A DNA stretch of 10,784 nt from Bacillota bacterium (GTDB lineage: Bacteria; Bacillota; Dethiobacteria; DTU022): NCBI GenBank assembly GCA_012510325.1, contig JAAZIG010000156.1, positions 1 to 10,784 on the forward strand. Direction: 5' to 3'. The stretch's first letter is position 1, and every line of letters begins with the position of its first letter. The translations under genes and the position numbers were made by a program. The notes under the pieces were generated by a model. That model saw nothing but the letters and a program-made list of their open reading frames with translations. It did not search any database and was not told the DNA's origin. Positions 1 through 6,272 of this stretch are shown here, in pieces.

Positions 1-23
1 AGAGCTGATCAATTCGCTTGGAC

Positions 24-101
24 AAGCAGAAAAGGCACTGGGGACCAGGCCAGCATTACTGCTGGAGTTTACGGTCATACCAGTGCCTCTTCTGCTTTTT
101 T
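24..101 (+). terminator. Nested hairpin with T-run, probable intrinsic terminator
   Basis: Arms 24-41 and 80-97 pair over 18 bp with one mismatch, and a run of six T (96-101) follows directly, as in an intrinsic terminator. Inside the loop a second perfect 6-bp hairpin (50-55 with 60-65, loop TTAC) and GACC/GGTC pairing (43-46 with 73-76) give a stacked three-level structure. It probably ends a plus-strand gene left of the window. The elaborate loop leaves open a structured small RNA or a riboregulator, but I recognise no family. Confidence 0.6.
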
Positions 102-149
102 ATTAGAAACAGCTATAAATTGTTCCTAATAAACTCTTTACAGTTTGTA

Positions 150-223
150 GTATATCAGAAAAATCAGCATTGGGGAAATGAAACCGCTAAAAAATGAGCC
201 AGGAGATCCGTCCCTGCGGCTTA
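150..223 (+). repeat. Direct repeat copy A with palindromic end
   Basis: A 74-bp unit starting GTATATCAGAAA and ending in a palindrome (TGAGCC..., core GATCCGTCCC, then GCGGCTTA). It matches copy B at 750-822 with a few substitutions and one missing A, exactly 600 bp away. The palindromic end (194-223) belongs to the GTCCCC-core REP-like family also seen at 591-620 and 792-822. Its right stem arm is degenerate compared with copy B. Confidence 0.85.
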
Positions 224-234
224 TGGGTATTTTT

Positions 235-264
235 GTCATCCTGAGGGCGTAGCCCGAAGGATCT
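235..264 (+). repeat. Small palindromic repeat, family 2, copy a
   Basis: Stem ATCCT (238-242) pairs with AGGAT (258-262), then a symmetric GA/GA internal loop, then GGGC (245-248) with GCCC (252-255) and a GTA loop. The same architecture recurs in opposite orientation at 346-370 and 451-476. From memory, similar 'GTCATCCTGAG...GAAGGATC' palindromes are scattered through many bacterial genomes as non-coding REP-like elements. Confidence 0.75.
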
Positions 265-345
265 GATCCGAGAACTTCCATGACTCAGGGCCCGGAGGGG
301 GAGTTCAAAGCGAAATGGGTCCGTGATGCATCAGCAACGTTTTAG

Positions 346-370
346 ATGCTTCGCTACGCTCAGCATGACA
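346..370 (-). repeat. Small palindromic repeat, family 2, copy b
   Basis: On the minus strand this is the family 2 palindrome with outer stem ATGCT/AGCAT (346-350 and 362-366) instead of ATCCT/AGGAT. Both sides of the stem changed together, so pairing is kept. The inner stem is shortened to GC/GC around a three-base loop. Confidence 0.7.
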
Positions 371-396
371 GCGGTGGCGGGATCTCGTTTCAGGAG

Positions 397-425
397 TGAG
401 TCAAAGTCAACGTCCCCTTGACTCA
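397..425. repeat. Palindrome related to the GTCCCC-core repeat
   Basis: Arms TGAGTCAA (397-404) and TTGACTCA (418-425) are perfectly complementary over 8 bp and enclose a loop containing CGTCCCC. The arrangement parallels TGAGCC...GTCCCCG...GGCTCA at 591-620 and 792-822. The stem bases differ from those copies but differ on both sides together, so it looks like a diverged member of the same element family. Confidence 0.6.
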
Positions 426-450
426 TGTTCGGCCCGGTAGTGTCGTTTCG

Positions 451-476
451 GATCCTTCGCTAGGCTCAGGATGACC
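451..476 (-). repeat. Small palindromic repeat, family 2, copy c
   Basis: Minus-strand copy of the family 2 palindrome: ATCCT (452-456) pairs with AGGAT (468-472), flanked inward by the conserved TC/TC (GA/GA on the other strand) internal loop. It is inverted relative to copy a at 235-264. Confidence 0.75.
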
Positions 477-590
477 GTGAGGGCCCGGGTTGTAGTATTG
501 CACAGGTTAACTGTGCCAGGATAATGAACTAAAAGATTTGTTCCTGTGGTCCATCCGTTTGCTCTGGTCAGTTCAGCCAGTGGGCGAAAT

Positions 591-620
591 GGGCCAGGAG
601 ATCCGTCCCCGTGGCTCATT
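591..620 (+). repeat. Palindromic repeat copy C (GTCCCC core)
   Basis: This copy shares GCCAGGAGATCCGTCCCC and the closing GTGGCTCA with the palindromic ends of repeats A and B, but lacks the GTATATCAG... half. The stem GGGCCA/TGGCTC pairs with one G-T wobble. It shows that the palindrome occurs without the longer unit. Confidence 0.8.
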
Positions 621-681
621 CGAAAAAACCCTGGGCGCTACAAAAAAAACTAAATAAGCAACAACTTCTTGTAAAAATATC

Positions 682-725
682 AGGCCACTAAAGCCTTGCT
701 ACATCAGGCTACAATGGCCTTTTTT
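682..725 (+). terminator. Orphan nested hairpin with T-run
   Basis: AGGCCA (682-687) pairs with TGGCCT (715-720), an inner AGCCT/AGGCT hairpin (692-696 with 706-710) fills the loop, and TTTTTT (720-725) follows. The form is that of a plus-strand intrinsic terminator, but no plus-strand gene precedes it in the window. It shares its architecture, and the repeat that follows, with the structure at 24-101. Confidence 0.55.
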
Positions 726-749
726 ATCAAGACAACTGCAAAAGTTAAG

Positions 750-822
750 GTATATCAGAAATATCAGCATTGGGAAAATGAAACCGATAAAAATGAGCCG
801 GGAGATCCGTCCCCGTGGCTCA
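750..822 (+). repeat. Direct repeat copy B with palindromic end
   Basis: A 73-bp unit nearly identical to copy A (150-223). Its palindromic end (793-822) is better preserved: TGAGCC (793-798) pairs with GGCTCA (817-822) around a GTCCCC-containing loop. It abuts the iorB stop codon, separated by only four bases. Confidence 0.85.
785..822 (-). terminator. Repeat-derived probable terminator of the ior operon
   Basis: Read on the minus strand, the repeat palindrome forms a hairpin starting 4 nt after the iorB stop, and the complement of the A-run at about 788-792 then supplies T residues right after the stem. Hairpin plus T-run is the form of an intrinsic terminator. No other terminator candidate lies near the 3' end of the operon. 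The stem has a 6-bp GC-rich core and the loop is large, so efficiency is uncertain. Confidence 0.5.
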
Positions 823-826
823 GGGG

Positions 827-1420
827 TTAGGGGCGGGGTTGGTGGGTCCAGCCGGTGGTGAAGGCGCGGCGGTTGATCGTCAGGTGGCGCGGGGGAATCT
901 GCTCTGCGAGGGCCTTTTGCCAGGTTTCCTCGGGAAAGGGGAGCAGCCGTGCCAGGATGCCCACAAGGAGCACGTTGGCGGTGCGCGGCTGGGAGCAGAC
1001 CGGCTCCAGTTTCATCGCTTCCACGGGGATTACCCGCCCGGCGCTGTTTTTAAGCGTTTCGACGGCCCCTTCCGGGTAGTCGCAGGCGCCTGTGAGGACA
1101 GGCAGCGGTTTGATCTCCTGACAGTTGACGATGACCGTTCCCGCAGGTGAGAGCCAGGGGAGGAAGCGCAGCGCTTCCAGCGTCTCGAAGGCGAGCAAAA
1201 AATCGGCTTCTCCTTGAGGCACCAGAGGAGCGCGGACCTCGCCGGCGATGCGCACATGGATGACAACGCTGCCGCCGCGCTGGGCCATGCCGTGCGTCTC
1301 CGCTGTTTTGACATCATATCCTTCCGCCTGGGCTGCTGCGGCGATGATCCGGCCGGTGAGGAGGGTGCCCTGCCCGCCGACGCCGGCGATGAGCAGATCT
1401 ATCCTGTCAATCTTCGCCAC
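827..1420 (-). CDS. iorB: Indolepyruvate:ferredoxin oxidoreductase, beta subunit
   Basis: This is the small (gamma-domain) subunit of the thiamine-diphosphate enzyme that oxidatively decarboxylates aryl pyruvates to arylacetyl-CoA with reduction of ferredoxin in the cytoplasm. The 197-residue length is normal for the family. Visible family motifs are GVGGQGT (residues 13-19) and ETHGMAQRGGSV (41-52). The frame stays open upstream to 1501, but that extension lies inside the iorA ferredoxin region and is not family-like. I chose GTG at 1418-1420, which overlaps the iorA end by 14 nt and gives MAKIDRIDLLIAG. An AAGGTGG lies just where it would serve a rarer ATT start at 1411 instead, so the exact start is open. 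The overlap implies translational coupling with iorA. It is the last gene of the operon. Confidence 0.93.
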   Translation of the reverse strand: MAKIDRIDLLIAGVGGQGTLLTGRIIAAAAQAEGYDVKTAETHGMAQRGGSVVIHVRIAGEVRAPLVPQGEADFLLAFETLEALRFLPWLSPAGTVIVNCQEIKPLPVLTGACDYPEGAVETLKNSAGRVIPVEAMKLEPVCSQPRTANVLLVGILARLLPFPEETWQKALAEQIPPRHLTINRRAFTTGWTHQPRP

Positions 1421-3176
1421 CTTCTTTCGCAGAGAATCCGGTGATCGCTTTGCGGCGGCAGACCTGGACGCAGAGCCCGCAGCCGGTGCAGATGGAGCCA
1501 TCGATAAGGGCGCTCTCCCCGGAGCGGCTCAAAGCCGGGCAGCCGAGCTCGAGGCAGAGGCCGCAGTCGTTGCATCTGTGCGGATCCACCGTCAGGGGTG
1601 CGGCCGGCGCCCTCTCCAGCAGAGTGCAGGGCCGTTCGGTGATAATAACGGAGAGCTCCCCGGCGTTCAGCTCCGCCTTGAGCAGCGCTTCCAGCTCCCG
1701 CAGCTGCAGGGGATCGGCGGTGAAGACGCGCCTTACTCCGATGGCGCGGCAGAGCGGCTCCAGCTCGACGGGCGGGCGCTCCATCCCCTGCAGGGTCACC
1801 CCGGTGCCGGGATGATCCTGATGGCCGGTCATGGCGGTGGTGCGGTTGTCGAGGATGAGCACCGTGGTCTTGCTGCCGCTGTAGACCAGGTCGATGAGCG
1901 CCGTTATTCCCGAATGAAAGAAGGTGGAATCGCCGATCACCGCCACCGTCTTTCCGGCGGCAGCAGGGTCGGCCCGCTCCATGCCAGCGGCGATGCCGAG
2001 GCCCGAGCCCATGCAGATGCAGGTGTCGAGCGCTTCCAGGGGGGGGAGGGCTCCCAGGGTGTAGCAGCCGATATCGCCGGGGACGGTCACCTTGAGTCTC
2101 TTCAGCACGTAGAAGACGCCGCGGTGCGGGCAGCCCGGGCAGAGGAGCGGCGGGCGGGGGGGCAGCTCTTCAGCGCAGAGCGGTTCTGTCCCGGCAGCTT
2201 CATCGCCGGCCACTTGCTCCCGCAGGAGCGGGACAGCGAGTTCTCCTGCCGCCGGGAGCAGCTCTTTCCCCCTTACGGGCACGCCTGGTTGCAGCGCCCG
2301 GATCTGCTCCTCAAGAAAAGGATCGAGCTCCTCGACGACGATGAGCTCCTCCACCGAGGCGGCAAAATCAAGGATCAGCTTCTCCGGGAGAGGGTGGCTG
2401 AAGCCGAGCTTGAGCACGGGAGCCTCCGGCAGCGCCTCCTTGACATACTGGTAGGCCATCCCCGAGCAGATGACGCCGCGCCGGGAGCGGCCCTCTTCAA
2501 TTTGGTTCAAAGGCGAGCTCTCCGCCTCCCGCCGCAGCGCCTCCAGTCTTTTGTCCACCAGGGGGCGCCGCTGCCGGGCAAAGGCGGGGAGCATGACATA
2601 CTTGGCCGGGTTTTTCTGAAAGGGGATGCGCTCTTGCTCCCGCCGCTCGCCGGTTTTGACGAGGCTGCGCGAATGGGAGATCCGCGTCGTCGTGCGCAGC
2701 AGCACCGGGGTGTCGAAACGCTCGCTCAGCTCCAGCGCGGCGGAAACAAAATTGAGGGCTTCCTGGCTGTCCGCCGGCTCCAGCAGGGGGATCTTGGCCA
2801 GGCGGGCGTAATGGCGGTTGTCCTGCTCATTCTGGGAGCTGTGCATCCCGGGGTCGTCGGTGCTGACGAGCACCAGCCCGCCCCCGACGCCGGTGTACGA
2901 CAGGGTCAGCAGGGGATCGGCGGCGACATTGACGCCGACATGTTTCATCGCCACCAGCACCCGCGCCCCGGCCAGGGAGGCGCCGATGCCCACCTCCAGG
3001 GCGACCTTCTCGTTGGGCGCCCAGTCGGCGCGCACTCCGGGGTAGCGCGAGAGCTGCTCCAGAATCTCCGTGGAAGGGGTTCCCGGATAAGCCGTCGCCA
3101 CGGTGACGCCGGCTTCGTAGGCGCCGCGGGCGATGGCTTCATTTCCTGACATGAGCTTTCTCGAAGTTGCCGTCAC
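1407..3176 (-). CDS. iorA: Indolepyruvate:ferredoxin oxidoreductase, alpha subunit
   Basis: This is the large catalytic subunit, 589 residues, normal for IorA. The N-terminal pyruvate-oxidoreductase domain begins GNEAIARGAYEAGVTVATAY (11-30) followed by PGTPSTEI. The middle carries CPGCPHRG. The thiamine diphosphate motif starts GDSTFFHSGI and ends about 27 residues later in ILDN. The C-terminus is a ferredoxin domain with two 4Fe-4S motifs, C535-x2-C-x2-C-x4-CP and C563-x2-C-x2-C-x3-C, both complete. The GTG start at 3176 has AAGGAAG eight or so bases upstream; an ATG at 3152 is possible but has a weaker site. It partners IorB, made from the overlapping gene. With a CoA ligase upstream, the enzyme may work either in aromatic amino acid fermentation or in reverse, making aryl pyruvates from arylacetyl-CoA. 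Other 2-oxoacid substrates cannot be excluded by sequence alone. Confidence 0.95.
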   Translation of the reverse strand: MTATSRKLMSGNEAIARGAYEAGVTVATAYPGTPSTEILEQLSRYPGVRADWAPNEKVALEVGIGASLAGARVLVAMKHVGVNVAADPLLTLSYTGVGGGLVLVSTDDPGMHSSQNEQDNRHYARLAKIPLLEPADSQEALNFVSAALELSERFDTPVLLRTTTRISHSRSLVKTGERREQERIPFQKNPAKYVMLPAFARQRRPLVDKRLEALRREAESSPLNQIEEGRSRRGVICSGMAYQYVKEALPEAPVLKLGFSHPLPEKLILDFAASVEELIVVEELDPFLEEQIRALQPGVPVRGKELLPAAGELAVPLLREQVAGDEAAGTEPLCAEELPPRPPLLCPGCPHRGVFYVLKRLKVTVPGDIGCYTLGALPPLEALDTCICMGSGLGIAAGMERADPAAAGKTVAVIGDSTFFHSGITALIDLVYSGSKTTVLILDNRTTAMTGHQDHPGTGVTLQGMERPPVELEPLCRAIGVRRVFTADPLQLRELEALLKAELNAGELSVIITERPCTLLERAPAAPLTVDPHRCNDCGLCLELGCPALSRSGESALIDGSICTGCGLCVQVCRRKAITGFSAKEGGED

Positions 3177-3220
3177 TTAAATCTTCCTTCTGATCTGTGA
3201 TTATTGCTGCTGCTGAGTTC

Positions 3221-3248
3221 GGGGGGGCCTTTTCGAGAAGGCCTCCCC
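3221..3248 (-). other. Intercistronic hairpin between the ACT gene and iorA
   Basis: GGGG+GGCCTT (3221-3231) pairs with AAGGCC+CCCC (3238-3248) in an 11-bp stem with one G-T pair and a 6-nt loop. No T-run follows on the minus strand, so a classical terminator is unlikely. It may stabilise or process the message between the ACT gene and iorA, or cause partial attenuation. Confidence 0.5.
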
Positions 3249-3255
3249 GGAGCTG

Positions 3256-3687
3256 TTAAAGCGAATAGAGCCGCTCGCTGCTGATGACCGAAATATTGTT
3301 CTCCCGCAGCACCTGCAGAGCCGCTTCGATATTTTCCACCCGGACCAGGATGAGGGCGTCTGCAGTCCTTTTCTGGACGAAGGCATAAAGGTATTCGATA
3401 TTGATCCCCGCCTCCTGTAGAGGGGTGAGCGCCCGGGCCAGCCCCCCCGGGGTGTCGGGAACCTCCAGCGCGATGACCTCGGTAACGGAAGCCATGAACC
3501 CTTTTTCGCGAAGAACGCTACAGGCCTCGTCGGGCCGGTCCACGATGAGGCGCAGGATTCCGAAATCAGAGGTGTCGGCGATGGAGAGGGCGCGGACATT
3601 GATCCCCGCCTCACCGAGGACCTCGGAGACGCGGATCATCCGCCCGCATTTATTCTCTAAAAATATGGAGATCTGCTTTACCACCAT
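3256..3687 (-). CDS. Double ACT-domain protein, probable amino-acid-binding regulator
   Basis: The 143-residue protein consists of two tandem ACT folds and nothing else, about residues 4-70 (KQISIFLENKCGRMIRVSEV) and 72-140 (VIALEVPDTPGGLARALTPL). ACT pairs bind amino acids and commonly act as allosteric sensors. Stand-alone double-ACT proteins are known beside ior and phenylacetate-CoA ligase genes in anaerobes and archaea; their exact role is not established. The ATG at 3687 has AAGGAGG nine bases upstream, a strong site. It lies 55 nt after paaK and 79 nt before iorA on the same strand, so it is clearly part of the operon. I infer that it senses an aromatic amino acid or aryl acid and modulates PaaK, Ior or transcription, but no DNA-binding or catalytic domain is present. 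Confidence 0.88.
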   Translation of the reverse strand: MVVKQISIFLENKCGRMIRVSEVLGEAGINVRALSIADTSDFGILRLIVDRPDEACSVLREKGFMASVTEVIALEVPDTPGGLARALTPLQEAGINIEYLYAFVQKRTADALILVRVENIEAALQVLRENNISVISSERLYSL

Positions 3688-3742
3688 TAGTAAAAGCCTC
3701 CTTCGTACCGCTTGGCCGCTTCCGGCGGGGGATGCTCCCCGG

Positions 3743-5041
3743 CTAACGCTGCGGCCGCCGGTCGATGACCCGCTGCGCTTTTCCTTCGCTGCGGGGAATT
3801 GTCTTCGGTTCGACGAGCTTGACCCTGGCGCTGATCCCCAAAAGGCTGGAGATCTCCTCGCGGATGAGCTTCTCCAGCCCTTCCAGCCCCTTAACCTTAT
3901 CCGAAAACATCTGCTCGGTCAGCTCCACCCTGATCTCGAGGGTGTCGAGGGCTCCTTCGCGGTCGACGACGAGCTGGTAATGCGGCTCCGTCTCACCGAT
4001 ATCGAGCAAAACGCTTTCGACCTGCGAGGGGAAGACATTGACCCCGCGGATAATGAGCATATCGTCGGTGCGCCCGCTGACTTTGGCGATGCGCAGGTGA
4101 GTCCGCCCGCAGGAGCAGGGCCGGCGCGTCAGGGAGGTGATGTCGCGGGTCCGGTAGCGGATCACCGGCAGCGCCTCCTTGGTGATGGTGGTGATGACCA
4201 GCTCGCCGGCGGTGCCCTCGGGGAGGACCTCGCCGCTGACGGGGTCGATGATCTCGGCGATAAAGTGATCCTCCGGCAGGTGCAGCCCCTCCTTCGCGGA
4301 GCACTCATAGGCCACCCCCGGTCCCATCACCTCGCTGAGCCCGTAGATGTCGAAAGCGCTGATTTGCAGCTTCTCTTCAATGATTTTGCGCATATTGTCC
4401 GACCACGGCTCGGCTCCGAAAAGGCCGGAGCTCAGCGCGAGCTCCCCGGGATCGATCTGCATCTCGATCATGGCGTCGGCGATATTGAGGGCATATGAGG
4501 GGGTGCAGGCGAGCAAGGTGGTTCCCAGATCCTTCATCATCCGCACCTGGCGCTTGGTTTGCCCTCCCGAGACCGGCACCACCGTCGCCCCGATTTTCTC
4601 CGCCCCGTAGTGCACGCCCAACCCTCCGGTGAAGAGGCCGTAGCCGTAGGCGATATGGACCACAGAATCGCGGCCCGCCCCGGCTCCGGCCAGCGCCCGC
4701 GCAGCCAGCTCGGCCCAGACTTCCAGATCGTTCCGGGTATAGCCGACGACCGTGGGCTGGCCGGTGGTCCCCGAAGAGGAGTGCAGCCGCACCACTTCAT
4801 TGAGGCCGTTTGTAAACAGGCCATAGGGATAGTTTTCCCGCAGATCGTCTTTCACCGTGAACGGGAGCTTGGCCAGATCCTCCAGGGAGCGAATATCGCC
4901 CGGCTCCACCCCTGTGTCGCGGTAGACCTGCTGGTAATAGGGAACCAGCTGATAAACCGCCTCGAGGGTCTGTTTCAGCCGCAGAAACTGCAGCCGGCTC
5001 AGCTGCTCACGGGGTATGCTTTCACACCTTTTATTCCACAT
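3743..5041 (-). CDS. paaK: Phenylacetate-CoA ligase (arylacetate-CoA ligase)
   Basis: An AMP-forming ligase of the adenylate-forming superfamily: arylacetate + ATP + CoA gives arylacetyl-CoA + AMP + PPi. The 432-residue length is typical of PaaK. Visible motifs are the phosphate-binding SSSGTTGQPT (88-97), AYGYGLFTGGLGVHYGAE (131-148), DIYGLSEVMGPG (231-242), YRTRD (296-300), GRTDDMLIIRGVNVFPSQVE (323-342) and the C-terminal PRSEGKAQRV with the expected catalytic lysine at 421. ATG at 5041 is preceded by a GGGGGG-rich site about six bases upstream. It is the first gene after the promoter at 5066-5093. Because it shares an operon with iorAB rather than with the aerobic paa genes, the anaerobic arylacetate/arylpyruvate role is the likely one. 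The specific substrate (phenyl-, hydroxyphenyl- or indoleacetate) cannot be told. Confidence 0.94.
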   Translation of the reverse strand: MWNKRCESIPREQLSRLQFLRLKQTLEAVYQLVPYYQQVYRDTGVEPGDIRSLEDLAKLPFTVKDDLRENYPYGLFTNGLNEVVRLHSSSGTTGQPTVVGYTRNDLEVWAELAARALAGAGAGRDSVVHIAYGYGLFTGGLGVHYGAEKIGATVVPVSGGQTKRQVRMMKDLGTTLLACTPSYALNIADAMIEMQIDPGELALSSGLFGAEPWSDNMRKIIEEKLQISAFDIYGLSEVMGPGVAYECSAKEGLHLPEDHFIAEIIDPVSGEVLPEGTAGELVITTITKEALPVIRYRTRDITSLTRRPCSCGRTHLRIAKVSGRTDDMLIIRGVNVFPSQVESVLLDIGETEPHYQLVVDREGALDTLEIRVELTEQMFSDKVKGLEGLEKLIREEISSLLGISARVKLVEPKTIPRSEGKAQRVIDRRPQR

Positions 5042-5065
5042 CTTTTTCCCCCCGCTATAACTTAA

Positions 5066-5093
5066 ATTATCAGATCCGAACAGTACAGTTCAA
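5066..5093 (-). promoter_or_regulatory. Sigma-A-like promoter of the paaK-ACT-iorAB operon
   Basis: On the minus strand, TTGAAC (5093-5088) and GATAAT (5071-5066) are separated by 16 bp, a good housekeeping promoter 25 bp upstream of the paaK start. An imperfect palindrome GAACAGTACAGTTC (5078-5091) overlaps the -35 box and fills most of the spacer, the position of a classical repressor site. The promoter call is sequence-based; the operator is inferred. Confidence 0.6.
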
Positions 5094-5233
5094 GACAAAG
5101 GCAAATTTTCCTGCCGCCGGGCCGTCATAATTTGCGAAAGGGGAGCAGCGGCCTGCCGTTCCCGGTATGAAATGAGCGGCGCGGGGCAAAAGAATAGGAG
5201 CGGACAACGGGGTTGCCTTTTGCGGTCCCGCCT

Positions 5234-5242
5234 GAGGAGGAG
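5234..5242 (+). promoter_or_regulatory. Ribosome binding site implying a CTG start
   Basis: GAGGAGGAG is a near-perfect Shine-Dalgarno sequence. From AGGAGG (5235-5240) there are seven bases to CTG 5248, which is in frame with the polyprenyl synthase. The out-of-frame TTG at 5243 meets a stop after two codons, and the in-frame TTG at 5260 is too far for normal initiation. Confidence 0.5.
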
Positions 5243-5247
5243 TTGAG

Positions 5248-6234
5248 CTGAGCACAGTTTTGACCGTTTTTCCGGAGATGGCGGCGGTGGAGGGGGTTGT
5301 CGGCGAGGCGCTGGCGCCGCTGCCCCACCGCCTCCAAGAGCTGCTCCGCCCCCTGGTGGGGAGCGGCGGTAAGATGCTGCGGCCGCGGCTGCTCATCGCC
5401 TCCGCCGTGCTGACTGGGGGAGACGAGGCGAAGAAGAGGAAAGTGCTCTACCGGGCTGCCGCCGCCGTGGAGATGATCCACGGCGCCTCTCTGGTCCACG
5501 ACGATATCATCGACGAGGCCGCCTTGAGAAGGGGGCATCCCGCCCTGCACCTGCTCCGGGGGCGCCGGGCGGCGGTGCTGGCGGGCGATCTGCTGCTGGC
5601 CCGCGCCTTTGCCCTTCTGAGCGAACCGGGGGAGAGAGCGGAGCTGCTCAAGCTGCTGGGCCGCAGCGTGGCCCTGCTCTGCCGCGGCGAGCTCTGCCAG
5701 ATGACCTCGCGCCGCCGCTGGGAGCTCGGCAGGCGGCAGTACTACCGGATCATTTACCTGAAGACCGCCCAGTTCATCGCCTCCTGCTGTGAAGCCGGCG
5801 CTCTTGTCGCCGGAGCCCCGGAAGCAGAGCGGCGGGCGCTGCGCCAATATGGCGCCAATCTGGGGCTGGCCTTCCAGCTGGTCGACGATTATGCCGACTA
5901 CGCCGACTCCCCCTATCAGGGGGGCAAACCGGCGGGCGGCGACTTAAAGCAGGGGCTGGCCACCCTGCCGCTGATCCACCTCCTCGAGACGAGGCCCTCC
6001 TGCCTGCAGGCGCTGCGCGCCGCTCCCGCAGAGCTGCCGCCGGAACTGCGGGAGGCTCTCCGCAGGGCCGCCGTTGAAAACGGCTCCCTCGACCATACCC
6101 GCGCCGCCGCCCTCAGCCGACAGGAGCAGGCGCTCCGGGCGCTCCGCCACTTCCCTGATTCTGCCGCCCGCCGGGACCTTGCTGCGATCGCCAAGGCGGT
6201 AACGGGCCGTTTTTCGGCAATTTTCCGCGGTTAG
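5248..6234 (+). CDS. Long-chain trans-polyprenyl diphosphate synthase (HepT/IspB family)
   Basis: This enzyme condenses isopentenyl diphosphate onto an allylic primer. Its all-alpha isoprenoid synthase motifs are complete: GGKMLRPRL (40-48), first Asp-rich motif HDDIID (84-89), GELCQ (148-151), second Asp-rich motif DDYAD (213-217) and GGDLKQGLATLPL (230-242). The residues before the first motif read GASLVHDD, with Ala at -5 and Ser at -4 as in hepta- and octaprenyl synthases, which favours a product of C35 or longer. It could supply the menaquinone side chain or the DUF2600 cyclase at 8083. No HepS-like small subunit is seen nearby. The start is uncertain: a strong GAGGAGGAG (5234-5242) is ideally placed for CTG at 5248, while the first conventional codon, TTG at 5260, is 17 bases or more away. 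Length is 328 residues from CTG and 324 from TTG. Confidence 0.9.
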   Translation: MSTVLTVFPEMAAVEGVVGEALAPLPHRLQELLRPLVGSGGKMLRPRLLIASAVLTGGDEAKKRKVLYRAAAAVEMIHGASLVHDDIIDEAALRRGHPALHLLRGRRAAVLAGDLLLARAFALLSEPGERAELLKLLGRSVALLCRGELCQMTSRRRWELGRRQYYRIIYLKTAQFIASCCEAGALVAGAPEAERRALRQYGANLGLAFQLVDDYADYADSPYQGGKPAGGDLKQGLATLPLIHLLETRPSCLQALRAAPAELPPELREALRRAAVENGSLDHTRAAALSRQEQALRALRHFPDSAARRDLAAIAKAVTGRFSAIFRG

Positions 6235-6236
6235 AT

Positions 6237-6266
6237 TTGACGTAAGGGCTCTCTTTTTAATATAAT
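6237..6266 (+). promoter_or_regulatory. Sigma-A-like promoter of the TetR gene, leaderless geometry
   Basis: TTGACG (6237-6242) and a perfect TATAAT (6261-6266) are 18 bp apart. Only six bases (6267-6272) separate the -10 box from the ATG at 6273, so transcription should start on or beside the first base of the start codon. The -35 box begins three bases after the polyprenyl synthase stop codon. Confidence 0.7.
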
Positions 6267-6272
6267 CAAAGT

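Larger units (their letters stand above)
1..826. other. Gene-free repeat-rich intergenic region
   Basis: I see no credible gene here. The stretch contains two nested hairpins with T-runs (24-101 and 682-725), two copies of a 73-74 bp direct repeat (150-223 and 750-822), further partial palindromes of the same type (397-425, 591-620) and three copies of a second palindrome (235-264, 346-370, 451-476). Between these, AT-rich sequence (about 100-180 and 620-790) alternates with GC-richer patches. The only longer reading frame (407-619, minus) is made of the repeats themselves. The region looks like an accumulation site for small non-coding mobile repeats at the end of the ior operon. Confidence 0.75.

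Noticed and set aside
24..101. Known riboswitch or T-box
   Set aside because: No conserved core of any class I know is visible and no gene follows on the plus strand; a terminator explains the hairpin and T-run.
407..619. Minus-strand frame of 70 codons
   Set aside because: It is composed of the palindromic repeats, including the translated family 2 motif, has no ribosome binding site and resembles no protein family.
150..822. CRISPR array
   Set aside because: The repeats are few, irregularly spaced, in mixed orientation and of different lengths; there are no uniform spacers and no cas genes.
1421..1501. Upstream extension of iorB
   Set aside because: The added 27 residues lie within the iorA ferredoxin coding region and are not IorB-like; a GTG at 1420 fits the family length.
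1248..3149. Plus-strand frame of 633 codons
   Set aside because: It is the antisense shadow of iorA, caused by high GC at third positions; the minus-strand product has all IorA motifs.
3725..3742. Terminator between paaK and the ACT gene
   Set aside because: Only a 4-bp GGGG/CCCC hairpin with no T-run; the genes are closely spaced and look co-transcribed.
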